Shown here piece after piece: positions 39,759 to 53,900 of a stretch of 64,000 nt of DNA. The stretch's first letter is position 1; each line of letters starts with the position of its first letter. The notes under the pieces are model-generated. The model saw nothing but the letters and a program-made list of their open reading frames with translations, made no database searches and was not told the DNA's origin. Origin of the DNA: Zygaena filipendulae (Eukaryota; Arthropoda; Insecta; Lepidoptera; Zygaenidae); the NCBI GenBank assembly GCA_907165275.2, contig OU015649.1, positions 2,572,001-2,636,000 on the forward strand, read 5' to 3'. Made by a program: the position numbers and the translations under genes.

Positions 39759-41889
39759 ATGGAAGTAAGTGCGATGCCGCCGATGCCCCTGGACTTCTCT
39801 ATGGTTCGGAACGGTGGTGGTTCACCTGGGCGCAGCCTTCGTGAGGGGTCTCCGCGGCCCGTGTCCAACAGCGCGTTTAGGGTTGTCACCCCCAAAGGTA
39901 AGTTTTGGATTACAATTAGATTGTGTACATACTCGTATATGACTTAAGTTGATATTTAAAATTTATAACGTCCATGATAACTTTATGGTTCTTTGTTTTT
40001 TTTTTCTTTAACGAGTTAAAAAAATTGTGACCAAGGTAAAATGCATTTCCAATCTTAAAGTTTATTGCTATTTTAGGCATATAAATTTTATAAAGTATAA
40101 TAATTAAAATGTGCTACTATTTGCATTAGGTGTTTTAATAAAAGTTTATACACTAATAAAACGGCAAATAAATATATATTACTTAAAATTCCTACCTACT
40201 GAATAAAAATTATGTTATTTCATGCATGAGGAAATATTTTTAAACATAAACATTGGGTCAGTTTGATTTTTGAACAAAGGGTTCAATTATACACTTGTTT
40301 ACAGCTGAAAGGATTTGGTAAAAATTGGGTTTTGTTTCGGATCAAAATATAACATATTATGTAGGTATATATGTACCTATTGAGGGAACACCTAAAGTCA
40401 TGGTAGGGTACTGCGGGATAAAAACTTTTTATAAAATTTACGAGTAAAATAAATAGGTAACTAGGTACCTACTATACCTACATGGTTATAGAAGTCTGAA
40501 GTGTAGTTTTTCAGAAAGATTGATTGCTAGAAAATTAACAAGAATAAATTAGTAGAATAGATCTCTATTTTAAAAGTACTTACATAACTATAATATTTAC
40601 TCAGTAGGTAATGTCTCCTAGAGTTCTTGTATATAGAGTCCTTCTTTACGGAATAAAAATATAGACGTTTTGTCAATTGCCGGTTTTTATATAATTCATA
40701 CCTATCTAAATACCTACACGTTGATACAAGCAAAATTTGTACATAAATTTCATGACTGTACTATCTATTTGTTATAGCCTGTAAAATAAGAAAGAAAATT
40801 AAGGATGCCTATAACGACTCTACTTTATAACTGGATTAGGTTCTAAATTTAAATTTCAAAATTCAAAATTTAAAATTAATTGGACACTGCAACCTAGAAT
40901 AGCCGCCTTAATGAACCCTATTCTTCATGTGATTGGTCAAAGGAAAAGTCGAACAAAGACTCAAGCAATTCGAGTATTTTTAACTGGTATTACAAAGGAA
41001 CGGGTGTCGGGCACTGATACCTACTGGATGCAGTTGAAATATTAATTTCCAATTTTCCCATGTGATGAGGCGAGTGTTGGGAGGTTTTTCCTTTTTTAAT
41101 TTCCCTTTGATGTTTTTCTTTTATGGGAATGTTGAAGCGAGTGTGCATTGAGTTAATTATTTATGAGCAAATTATGCATCTACCTATTAGCTATATATTC
41201 GGGTATAACCATGCAGCAACAAAAGTGATTAATAAATTAAATTCAATATCAGCTGCTGATCGCGGCTTCGCTCGTGTTGGTGTAGATTTTTTTTTTAATT
41301 TTCAATCACCTGGCAACAGTACTTTTTCCGAACAAAAAAGTATGCGAAATTTGGTGATGATCGGTTGAATAGCTGAAGCGTGAAAGCCGAACAAAAACAA
41401 ACTCGCATTCGCACGTATAATATAACTGCTAGCTATTATAGGATAATTGGTTTACTAGCTATAGCTATAGCTAAAGCTTTATTTTAGGAAAATAATTAAG
41501 TAACTTTGGTAATAATTAATTTATTCGTAACAACCTGTTGTCATGGAAAATATCCGTCATTTTTTCTTTCAGCGAAGGTTTTAGATTTGGTTATCTGCTA
41601 TACTGAATATAACTAGTAGTAGGTAAAATAATTATATTAACACACACATACACACAATAAGTAGGTCTAATATATAATACCGGAAAAACGGTAATATCAC
41701 TATAATTTCCGTTAATGTGTAAAATTACAATTGTCACTGCAATTTTCGGTTATAAACTACTGTTCATATATGCACGAGTCTGGGAAACCTTATATAGGTA
41801 TACTAACGGCGACTCTCCACTGGTATTGGGAGTAAAAAATATATTTTTTAAAATCCCTTCAGTAGTTTTTGACCCATGCGTGCACATAC

Positions 41890-41928
<39 letters not shown>

Positions 41929-44900
41929 AAATTTATTGATTGCATTTTTGTCATCAGTATCGATCACCATTCATCCTCCAATATTAATTTTGAATATATA
42001 TTCAATGTACAGAATTGACCTCTCTACAGTTTTATTATAAGTATAGATGTTACTGCTAAAGACAAAGTGGGTACTTACCTACTCAGTTAATAAATAAAAC
42101 ATGAAAAAATGTCCATGTTGACTAAATTTTTTCTAGTCCGTCTTGTAGATTGATAAAAAATATTGCACACGTATTTTTTCTTTTTTTACATCATCAAAAA
42201 ATAAAGGAGTTACATTGAGTTGTAAAAAAACTAATTCCTTAATGATTTGATAAAATATATCATACCTATCTAAATCCCTTTAAAGCGTAGTGCGTAGGTA
42301 GTGCATTCGTAGAATTCGTAGATTGTGACTGCACTTGAGTTTAAAAAATATGGAATCCATTTGAGATAGTTAAAAACTAGTTCCTAACCTAACCTAACCT
42401 AACCTGAACAGTGTAAATTGAAATAGGCTAGTTTCCTGGGTAAAAAAATCAAAATTCTATTTAGTCCGTCAGTTAGATAATAAAAAAATAAAAGACACGT
42501 ATTTTTTGCTTTTTTAAAATAATGGAAATATGCATAGATAAAGCGCATTAAAGTTTAGGGTGAGGGACTCGTGACGTCACAGCTCGCTATAACGTGCAAA
42601 CAAACTGTAGCGAGGCGTGACGTCATGTGAAATTTCGACTTGATATATCTCCGTTATTTTTTGGTTACATAAAAAAAAAATACGTGTCCAATATTTTTTA
42701 ATAATCTACAAAACGGACTAAAAAAAAAAATTAGGAAACTAGCCTATTGTATGAAGTAGCGTTAACGCTTCGCTCCGCATGCGACATCGCTCACCGTTGA
42801 ACGCTCGAGAGCCGGGACAATAACACCATAACACTAAGCCACCGCGGACCCTCGGGCACCCTCCGGCGGCACGCGCCCCTCTCCCGCCCCACTCGACACA
42901 AAGATCATCCGGGACTGGCAATTGTCGAATTACACAGTTCTAAGCTGTGGATTACAAAAGAAAAAAGTAGGTAACTTGTCTGTTTTTAATTCTACGCCCG
43001 TTCATGTGAAACTTTTAAATACCGTCATAAAATTTAAGAGTAGGTAATCTAGATGAATTTCAGCAAATTTAAATGACCGTCTACTTTAAATGACGTTATA
43101 ATGAATGCAGACCTATTTGGAAACGTCCTAACTAAAGGTTAAAGTTGAGTAAGAGGTGTAGACGCCGCAAAAAGTGTATAAGGGTTTGGTAAAGTCTTTA
43201 AGCCGTAGTTGTATACAAGCGAAACAAAAGCTGTTATATGTCTAAAATCAACCAAGCTAACTTATCTACAGATCTTCGGCTGGCGGCGTCTGTCCGTCGG
43301 TTGAGAAGCGTACCCTCAATACCTGTTATATACATGTTTAGTTGTTGTATACGTATGCTGTAAATCTTTGTGTTGTGTCAAATAAAGTTTTTTCAATTCA
43401 ATTCAATCCAATTCAATATAAATAAAAACACTGCGCCTCTATAGGTACTCAAGAAAACATAATTTCTCCAAGGATTTCACATTATTTATTAATTGAAAAT
43501 TTCGTTGGATTTTCCAACGTTATGAGTGCAGCTATAGTGGCTTATAAATAACAATTAATACGTTCGGAACACTCAACTTTCATCGTGTAAGTCGTATCGC
43601 TAATAACTAGCTAATAATTCCGCCGCCCACTGCACCGCCCGGACATCTGATCCCGCCCGTAATCGGATTGGGCTGATCGAACACCGGCTATTATTGAGTT
43701 TGCCATTATTTGTGCACTGCCTGCAACGTTGGCAAGACATTGATTTTAATGAGATTGCTTATTTATTATGAAAAAATTGAATACAGAGTTTGATTATTTA
43801 GAGCTTATCTCATTATTTTTTACTAGCTGCTCTTCGCGGTTTCACCCGCAGTAATTTCGAAGATCCCGCAGGAATTCTGGGCTCAAAAGCACCCAATGTC
43901 CTTCTCTGTACCCCTGACAACGTGGATGCAAAATTTCATGATTATCGGTTAAGCCGTCGAAGCGTGTAAGCGTAACAGACAGACAGACAGACAAAGTTGC
44001 TTTCGCATTTATAATATTAGTAAGGATGAAGAAATATATAGAAAACCTAATGACCAAAACATTGGGTATAATACCTAGTAAGGATTATTACGATAAAACC
44101 TTGATTTGAGAACTGAAAAAAAAAAGTCTAATCATTTCAACCGAGACAAGTATTTATTTATATATTTTCCCTGTTTGCCTTGAGTGTTGACTGAAACTGT
44201 TAACTTCTCATTTAACATGACGTTTTCCTCTTTCTCGATTGGTTTTCACCAAAGAAACAGTTACAGGGAAACGCTCCACACTTGGACATAGATAAGCAAT
44301 AGTGTGTTAACCCACACTGTAGAAATTTTGATCAAATCGTGTTTTAAAAGTAGGAGCGCCATTTCGTGTCAACATTTTTTATGTTCAATATTTAGTTACA
44401 TATTTAAGCAACGTAATAAGGTAAACACATAATTAAAAAACGTTCCTTAACTCTCAATAAATCGTTCTGAATCAATAACTCAATTTTGTGGGTTAACATG
44501 TTATTGCTTATCTGCATCCACTTATTGTTGATCTAACAGGTAGGTATGTCTCGAAAATATTTCCATTAATTTATTTCGAATCCGACCGAAAAGTTGTTTC
44601 AAGTTCAATATTTGGATAGTACCTAATATATGTTATGACGTATTACTAGGTATCTATAGTTACTAGTGTATTAGAAATCACAGTATTTCTTTATATCAAA
44701 TTTCTCGCTGCAAAACTAAGATCCAACGACTTACCTGTATACCTAATACTATCTGAAAAATGGATCCGAAATGTTAGATTAGGCTTAGGCATAGGTATTA
44801 CCTACCAAATTTTTTGTACAGGTACTTTTTCATAACATTTGTAACAAAAGACTGTGCATAGGTTTAAAAAAAAAAACAGTTTATTTATGTGTAAAGCGGA

Positions 44901-47900
44901 CTATTATCCCGTGAAGAGATTCCTTCCAACCAACCTAGTCATTAGACAATATTTATCGTGACAGACCCATAAAATGAAAACATTGATCGGAAGAGGAATG
45001 TATCTAATGTGTAGAATCACAGAAAAAGGTAGATATTATTTAGTATCCGTTGAGTTCCTAAATGGACGCAGATAAGCAATAACATGTTAACCCACAATAT
45101 TAAGTTATTGATTCAAAACGCTTTATTGAGAGTTATAGAGCGTTTTTTAATTATGTGTTTACTTTATTACATTGTTTAAATACCAAAAATCATTTAAACA
45201 TAAAAAAATGCTGAAACAAAATGACGATTTGATTTTAAAATATGATTTATTCAAAATTTCTCCAATGTGGGTTAACACACTATTGCTTATCTATGTCCAA
45301 ATATCAAAATACTTAGACCTAGCGTGCACAGAATTCGCCAACGAAGAATAACGAGAGCTTCCAACCGAACGCAATCAGTCATGCAGTTTTCGATGGATTC
45401 ATCAATCAGACGTATTCCGATCATTTTTTATTCGTTCGAATTACTTTCGCGCACGGAAATGAAAGATTCGCATGCGAATGCGTGAAACAGTATTTTTGTA
45501 TAGAAAGTTTGACTTTTGGTGGCATATCATCATTTTCATAATTTGACATGACTGATAACAACTTCAAGAACGTTTCGTTTCAAGACCGATTAAATACCGG
45601 TTTATTAAAATCTATGAGAGTTAGCTTCCGGTTTTTAAATATTTTGAGTATAAAATGCAAACAAATCTAAAGGAGTTTCAGAAAACAGCAAAACCATATT
45701 CGAAAGATTCAAAAATATGAAAAAATGGGATTCAGTGAATTTAATTTCACATGTGAATTTATTTCACATGTGATTCAAAAATACGTCTCCTGTACTTTTG
45801 AACAGACCCTCCGGACCTCTGATTTCGGTGAACGTTAGATAATCCATGGGCCACGTCGGTCGATCCATCATCTCGGATGGTAATCTAATTTGCTCGTGGG
45901 CACGCTGACATACGGGGCAGTATCCTTGCATCAGCATATAGAATAAACGAATGCACCTCAGTAGTTATATCGTAAGGGTTACCATACACTTTACCCTATG
46001 TCAGCTTTTTCTGTAGGTACCCTTGACAATGTGTATGGAAATTTTCACGCGGTTCCACTAGCGTTGACATCGGAATTCCCGCGGGAATTAACGGATAAAA
46101 GTACCCTATGTCCTTTTCTGTGCCCCTGACAATGTCTCCGTCTACTAGGATAATGATGGTTTGAGTAGTTAAGGGGTGAAAAGTTCTTTTTTTTTATGTA
46201 GTTATATACGTCGGTAATTACGTACAATATTTAATGAAAATCCTTTCGTTTGTTCTATCTGAAGCTTGGGGCATGGCGTAAACCAATTCGCGTTTATAAC
46301 CATTGCTTCACCGCACGAATTCCATCACTAAAAGAATTAATTAATTGTGTATAATCTATCTTCTATTCTAAATTATATCTGTGGGAATACCGAATTTATT
46401 ATCTACGTATTCCTATGATTAACCAATTTTCAAAGTCACACAAATTATTTTAATGAAATGGCTTTTTACCGGGAAAATATGAAATATCTGCGTAACATAC
46501 CTACTATGTCGCATTTATAAGAAAAAATGTTAAAAATTTCAACGGAGCTAAAATAATTATGGATTTTCGAATGTTGCCCCGTTTTCCTTATGGAAATTTG
46601 ATCCAATTAGGTACAACTAAACAATTAGTAGGATTTAATCAATAGTGGGTCACGTCTATCAATTGGATAAAATTTCACTCCTTACTAGCTGTTCCACGCG
46701 GTTTCGCCCACGTGAATTTCGAAGATCCCGCGAGAATTCCGGGATAAAAAGTACCTAACCTATACATAACCTATGTGTTATTCTGTTATTCTGTTGTTTA
46801 TTATCAAGTTTCATTAAAGTCTATTCAGTAGTGCGTGAAAGAGTAACAAACATCCATACATTCATGCATATACAGCCATACATACCTATAAAAACTTTCG
46901 CGTTTATAATAAATAATATTATTAAGGATTTATACGTATTATTTTACCGTGGTTTTACGCGTAGGTAATGTAATTCTTTGCTAAATATACTAAAATATGG
47001 GTTTCTTTATTTTGGAAAGAAGCCTTGTAGCCTTGTTGTGGGTACTCATATTCACGACTGTTACCTACTCCGAAACCATCACAGACACGCAATCACTTCA
47101 ACGATCAGTCAGTCAGTCAGACTCAGAATAAAACATGTGTATAGCTCAAGTTTATTTTGGTTACTTTAAGTATTACTCAGTATTTATCGAGTGTGGTTAG
47201 TTGAACACATGCCAGGCCAAGAATCCGCGACAAAACGACATCGACAATGAGATCGCACGTCCTTGGCTACATCCGACATCCGATTCTCACACTTGGCTGT
47301 ATAACAAATTCAATCTTTGCCTCATGTAATTTAAGCGCCACGACCAAGTAATAAATTCTTTTGACGCATTTTAAAAATATTCCATTTTTAAAATGCGCCA
47401 AAAGAAGTATAATTTCAAAAAATGAAGAATATGTGGTTACATTAGTTCATACAGGGAAGTTAATCCTACTAATATTTTAAATGAGAAAGTGTCGATGTTT
47501 GGATGTTTAGATGTTTGGATGTTTGTTACTCAATCACGCAAAAACGGCTGAACGGATTTGGATGAAATTTGGCATGCACGTTTTCAGGGGTACAGAGAAG
47601 GACATAGGATACTTTTTATCCCGGGAATCCCGCGGGAACTTCAAAATTACCGGGAACTTCAAAATTACCGCGGGTGAAACCGCGGGGCGCAGCTAGGGAA
47701 TAAGGAAATACACGGGACATTATTATTTGTGTGTGGTTACATAGTTTAGTTCAATTTTATTATCCAACCTGCGCAATTTTCTTAAAATAATTTACATAAT
47801 TTGGAACAAAGACATTTCGTAAAAATTAAAAAGGTTTTTTTTTTCAAAATTTTATCGATTGTCTAATTTTTAAAATCCAAAGAAATTAGCATATTAATTC

Positions 47901-50900
47901 TGCCCTACGAAAAATCGGCGATTATTGTATCTGCTCTTGTATTGTTTTGTACGTAAAAATAAATGTTTTATAGCTAGGTACTTATACCCTACTGTTTTTT
48001 TTTTAATAAAATTTTGTCTCTTGGGAAGACAGATATTCAAAATTTTTTTTTAACGCAAGCTCCATCGTATTTCTCTTATACAATATGTCAATGAATGAAC
48101 CAAAAACCTGATACATCTCAATAAAAAAATAAACAATCTTATGATTAAAATATAAATTATGTTAAAAAATTAATAGTTAAAAGTTATTGAACATTAGTTT
48201 GAAGGTGACCCATCTACGAAATTTCAAGCGCTATCAATGACCGATTCGATATTTTTGCTATGGGTGGTGTACGGGCCAAACATTGTATTAGACATGGACT
48301 TGTAAAAATAAAAAAAATATAACCCATATATTAAAATATGGTGCGATCGATTCGGAAGTCAATTCTGTTCAAACTACTTTCTAGTTTTCAGTTCATTCAT
48401 TAACACGTTGTATATTCTAAAATCAATCAAAAACCCACGTACCCATACCATTTTTGGTCAGTCGGTAGTAGGTTATCCCAGCGATTATCAATTTAACAAC
48501 TTGGCAAGTACAAATTTCCGCGAACGAATGCCTAAGTACCTAATTTAGGGTAATACAATTTCGTTCCATTGTAAATTTTCCCTTTGTGGCGAGAAAGATT
48601 TCAGGGTTAGATTCCCCCATTAGGGTAATGGCGCACACGCGGCCGCCCCGGCCTGGGCCCGCTAAATCCTTACTCCGGATAAAGACGATTTACGTACGGT
48701 ATAAATTATTAATGACCCCTTTGAAGCAGTCGCCGCCGCACGGAGAGCGAACGATTAGTTTAAGGGACGTTTTTAACAAATTCATGACTGATTAGTACCT
48801 GATGGGAGTTGATGATGATGTTGGTGTTAATCTTAATAAATACAATTCCGGCCCTGTGGGGCTAAGATGCGCAACACGATAAAATTATATCGAGCCATTT
48901 TCAATATGTCGACTAGAATCGATAAAATGGCTCGATAAAATTTTATCGTATTGCGCATCTTAGCCCCACTGGATGATTTAATATTACGATTTTTTCACGA
49001 ATTACTGAAATTTTGCGAAAGTAACTTTTATGTTAACAAATTGAAAACCTATTTATTTGTTTTATGTAATTCCTTACCAAGGCTTTAATCTATCTATACA
49101 TATAAAATGCTTTGTCCTGAATGACTGATGGATCAACGCACAGCCTAAACCGTTGATCGTACAGACCTGAAACTAGGAGGGTCTGTTCTCTGTATGACGT
49201 AAGCATCCGATAAGAAAGGATTTTTGAAAAAACCCCTTAGGGGTTGAATTTTCAAAATTTTCAAAAGGCGTTACGAAGTTTGTATGAAACTTCGAAATTA
49301 TCGCGGAAAACCGCGCGGGACAGCTAGTCTGCTATAAATGCTAATGAATCACTTATTCAGCCGGCATCTCTTCCTTTTTCAAATTTTAAATGAACTACTT
49401 CCTTGACCTGAAATCATTAAATCTTAACCTTATTAGAATCATCCTGTCAACTGGCTGGTTGCGAATGAGCCGGCAACATCAAACGGTGGACGTCGGCTCA
49501 CATCTAACCAATGAGCGGTGACCGCCAAAGAAATGAATCATGGACGTCAATGGAATTGATTGAAATAACTCATCCGATGTGCAAATGTGCCGTAGACCTA
49601 GGATATTATTCAATTCATGGTATGGCCTCTGCTGTATTTTCAAATTTTTGTTATTTATAATACAAGTGCGAAAAATAGTTAATTTTCAACGAGATGCGAT
49701 CTAAAAAAGACCTTACAATCATCTAAAATGGCGTGTACAGCAAAAAAACGATAGAAAAGTGCCAATACACAAATTAAAATACAGTAGGTATGTTATGTAA
49801 AATATAGAGTTTTTACAAGAATATTTTGTGTAAATGTAACACATACCTAATAACTTGTAGCTTTGCTTGAAGTTTGCAATACAGTTACTAACTGCAATAA
49901 ATAACAGACAGAACCATTTCAAAACAACATTGTTCGTGCTGAAACGGCTGGATACATTTCGATAAAATTTAAAGTTAAAAACCCGTAATTAAAACAGATG
50001 AGTAATTTTTTATTTCGGAGTTTCCAAAGAATCCTGTTAATGACGCGAGCAAAGTCGCGGGGAGTAAGTAGCTTAGCCAATGGGAAATTGGAAAATTAAT
50101 TTAAAAAAAATGGCAACAATTATCCGACGCGGTCCACCGGGATCGACTTGCAAGCAATGGGTCGCTTTTGATTGGCGTGCGAACGCAACGACGGGTTAAG
50201 AGGTGTTAATTGTGCGAGATTGAATGTTTTCTCAGGGCAACACCAATTTAAATTGGACGCAATTGTTGCTTTGGATCTATCTGTATTTTTTCCATTATAA
50301 CTTAGTAGTAGCTCATGTTGCACTAATTATGTTAGATAAGGATAAGGAGTAGGGACATGTTGAGTGCTTTAGTGAAAAATTTTGAATTATCTTCGGCGCG
50401 TCGAGAGTAGGTAATGCCTGCACTACATTATCGCCGATGATCGTTGATCGTGTGATCGTGTGATCGGCGATAATGTGGACACCTCAGCGCAACCACAGGC
50501 GATTCCCTTTGGTGCGTGCCCAAAAACCGACAGTTCACAGGTCGCAGGCGATCATAGACGATAAAGGTCGGGGAGTAAAGCTGAGTATCCCCTCTACACT
50601 ATCGTGCTCGCCGTCGCGCATAATCGTCTGTACTCGGCAATAATGTAGTGCAGGCTTAAAATTTTATAGACGACGGAAGTGACGAGCTAGATAACCTTCA
50701 TAGTTTATCTTCGAGAAAACAGTCCCTGCCCTGTAGAAAATAAGGGATAGAATCGTTATGTCACGTGGTCAAGCAAAACTGGACTTTTGATTGGATGGTT
50801 TTACGTGAGCACGTGATACTACGTTTCCTTACTTGGTTTTTTATCCGTGAACGATCATAGATTGTCAACTCGGATAAAGGAGCTGGATAATACGATAGAA

Positions 50901-53900
50901 GGTAATTGATTGCACTTATAAGTTTACAAGTTTATTTTTACCTATTTTATTTTGCTTATGCCATAGATAAAAACAACTACATGCACTAAAATACTTGGTG
51001 GTGACGATATCGAAACAGAAGTTATGCCAGATATAATAATTATTTTACTATCTGTTTGTAACGTTTAAAAAATCTGTTGCCGATTGAAAACCCAAGGCCG
51101 TTTCCATTGGGAATATAATATAATATCAATTGTATATTCACACATTCAAAGCACAAAATTGAAGAGCCACGATTCAATTTACGACTAGTTATATCACTCG
51201 GGTCAATTAAGCAGCACATGACAGTCGACGACGAGTGACTAACGCGCGTAGGACGCGCGGCTCCGTGGGAACTGACCTCTTACGATTTTACAACCGTAAC
51301 AAGGTTCCCATTTGACGTTTAGCAGACGTTTATATTTTGCTAGCTGCTCCCCGCGGTTTCTTCCGCGTCGATTTCGGAGTTCCCGCGAAAGTACCCTAGA
51401 AGGACATAGGATTTCTGTACTCCTGACGACGATATGCAAGTTCATGATGGTCGGTGACGGCGTGGAAAGGTAACAAACAGACAGAGTTACTTTCGCATTC
51501 ATAATATTTGTGACATCGAATGACACTTGTTTGCACTTGTCTTTAGCGCGACTTTGCCACCAGTACAAACCTAACCTAACCAAGAATCTCGGGCAGCTCT
51601 ACGCGGTCTACGCCCCGCCCCGCCTTAAGTGAAAAAGTGGCCATGAAATTAGTATGAATTAAACTTTTTTCCTAAGTTTCGTATCTCCAAATGCCAAAAA
51701 CGAAACTCAATTTCGTCAGTCCGTATGCCACAGCTATTGAAGTTGGAGATAGTTTGTTGGTACTACAAAGAAGAACTTTATAAGGAGTGTTCCATGAAAT
51801 AATTAATGATGTAGTCATAGTTTAGCGAATACAAATAAAGAGTTATGTGACATTATTTTGTAACGTCATTTTACTTTATCTATTCTATTTGTTGTCAATG
51901 TTGAGAAGTTTATAATTCTTCGTGCCGAAATGTAATCGGTAATAGGTTAATTTTTAATTTGTTTTTCAATTAATGCAAACGAAAAAAAGCATGGTTTTAA
52001 ACCGAACTCACTCGACCTTCCTGTAACGTTAACTTTGAACTAGGTACGTGACATTAGCGGAGTAAGTAATGGCAACAAAGTGGAAACCATTTCTAAATTA
52101 GGTGAATAGACAAAATTTATAACAATAAGTACATAATTGTATGTAAGTGATAAGAAATGTATCAGTTCGTGACAATGTGTAAGCAATAACCTATAGCAGC
52201 GATGACAACTTATGTGCCATCTCACATTTGTACTGTATAATTATTATCATGTATCGGCACTGTAGGTCTGTGACATAGTAGGTAATACGAAATATTGTAA
52301 AAATTAAGATGTAGATATAAATGACTGTTGCCAAAACATAAATAAATAAAAAATAAAATCTAATTAGAAAGAGAAAAGATTTAACTTTTTGTATGTTTGT
52401 TTGTAATGGATAAACTCGAAAACTGCTGAATAAATATTCTTTCACTCATAGGAAGCTATATTGTTCCTGACACATAGGGTACTTTTTATCCCGAAATTTT
52501 CCCGGGAACTCTATAATTAACGCGGCTTAAACCGTGGAGGATCGACTTAATAAATAGAAGAAGAATAGTTTTTTAATGCATCGACAAAGCTTTTTATTAA
52601 AACTCAGTTAGCTGACAAACGCTACTTTATTTTGGACTTAAGATAAAAATTTAACAAACAAAATATTATATTTGAGAAACACGAAAAAAATCGTAAAAAC
52701 AGGAAACAGCGACTCGATAAACCGTAACACACTATGTACATTCGAGCACACTAAAAGTACCCTACACGTGACCTTAATAAAGCTTGTGATTACATAACGA
52801 CAAGCAGCTAATGAACAAAAATTATCCATAATATGTATATTATGTACCGATATCAATAACAAAAGTTATCAAGCCGCAACATAGTAATTATTCACCGAAA
52901 ACATTACAAAACTGTGCTTAATTAATAGCACTCTGTTATCGGCGTATAAGAGCAAATTTTACAAACAAAATTCCAACTAATAATATTATAATCTCAAACC
53001 AGGAAACTGTGACCCTCTGCTCGACCCCGATGCCTGGAGCCTTTGAAATAAAAATGAAAGAATCTTTATTCTAGATTTACAATAGCCTAGTGTTGTGGGC
53101 GATAAAGAATGCTGGGTAGACGGCATGTCACCACTGAGATAAGGGCTGGCATTCATGTCGCTAATGTCGATAAATAACATAAATGAGTCTTTAACTACAA
53201 ATGAAATGGAAGTAAGTTATTAAAAACGAAATTTAACTATAGTCTTCTCGAACATTTTTGCTGCGTAGCTTAAACTTAAAAAAAAAAAAAACATCAACAA
53301 ACTTCAATAAATACACAAAGGTACTATACTTTTACATTTAATTCGAAATACAAAAATATACGTCATATCACTCATATCACAATAATAATTATAAGCTATT
53401 ACTTTTATGTACTGATCGGTTCAAAGTCGGTGCCTAGCCCGCTCGAGTCTGTTTGCTTGTGTAGATTTGCTCACGCAACACACGCTCATGTTCAAACGGA
53501 TTATATAAATCGCAACGTCTATCTACTACCTATTTGACTGGCTTGACACCGACTTTGAACCGATCAGTACATCCTATCACACTCAGGGACACCGTAGCTT
53601 CCTATCAGTGAAATATTTTTTAGAATTGGTTCCTTAGTTTTAGAGATTACCCCTTAAAACAAACTTATCAACTTTAACCCTTCATAATATACTCGTACAT
53701 AGTAGTTTACATGTGTGAGTATGAGGTTTAGCGACAATGGTTCCTGTAATTACAAAAAAAGATTCGTTATTGTTCGTTAAACGTCATCGTAAATAACGAT
53801 AACGTTCATCGTTATTTTCGTTATATTCTATGCGTGTGACAAACGAGCACCAAGCATAGATAGCATATTTTATTTTACTTACTTATAGCAAATAATAGTT

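Noticed and set aside
42739..42921. 60-residue minus-strand frame in the GC-rich island
   Set aside because: GC-rich composition favours open frames; no domain, and it overlaps a MITE end.
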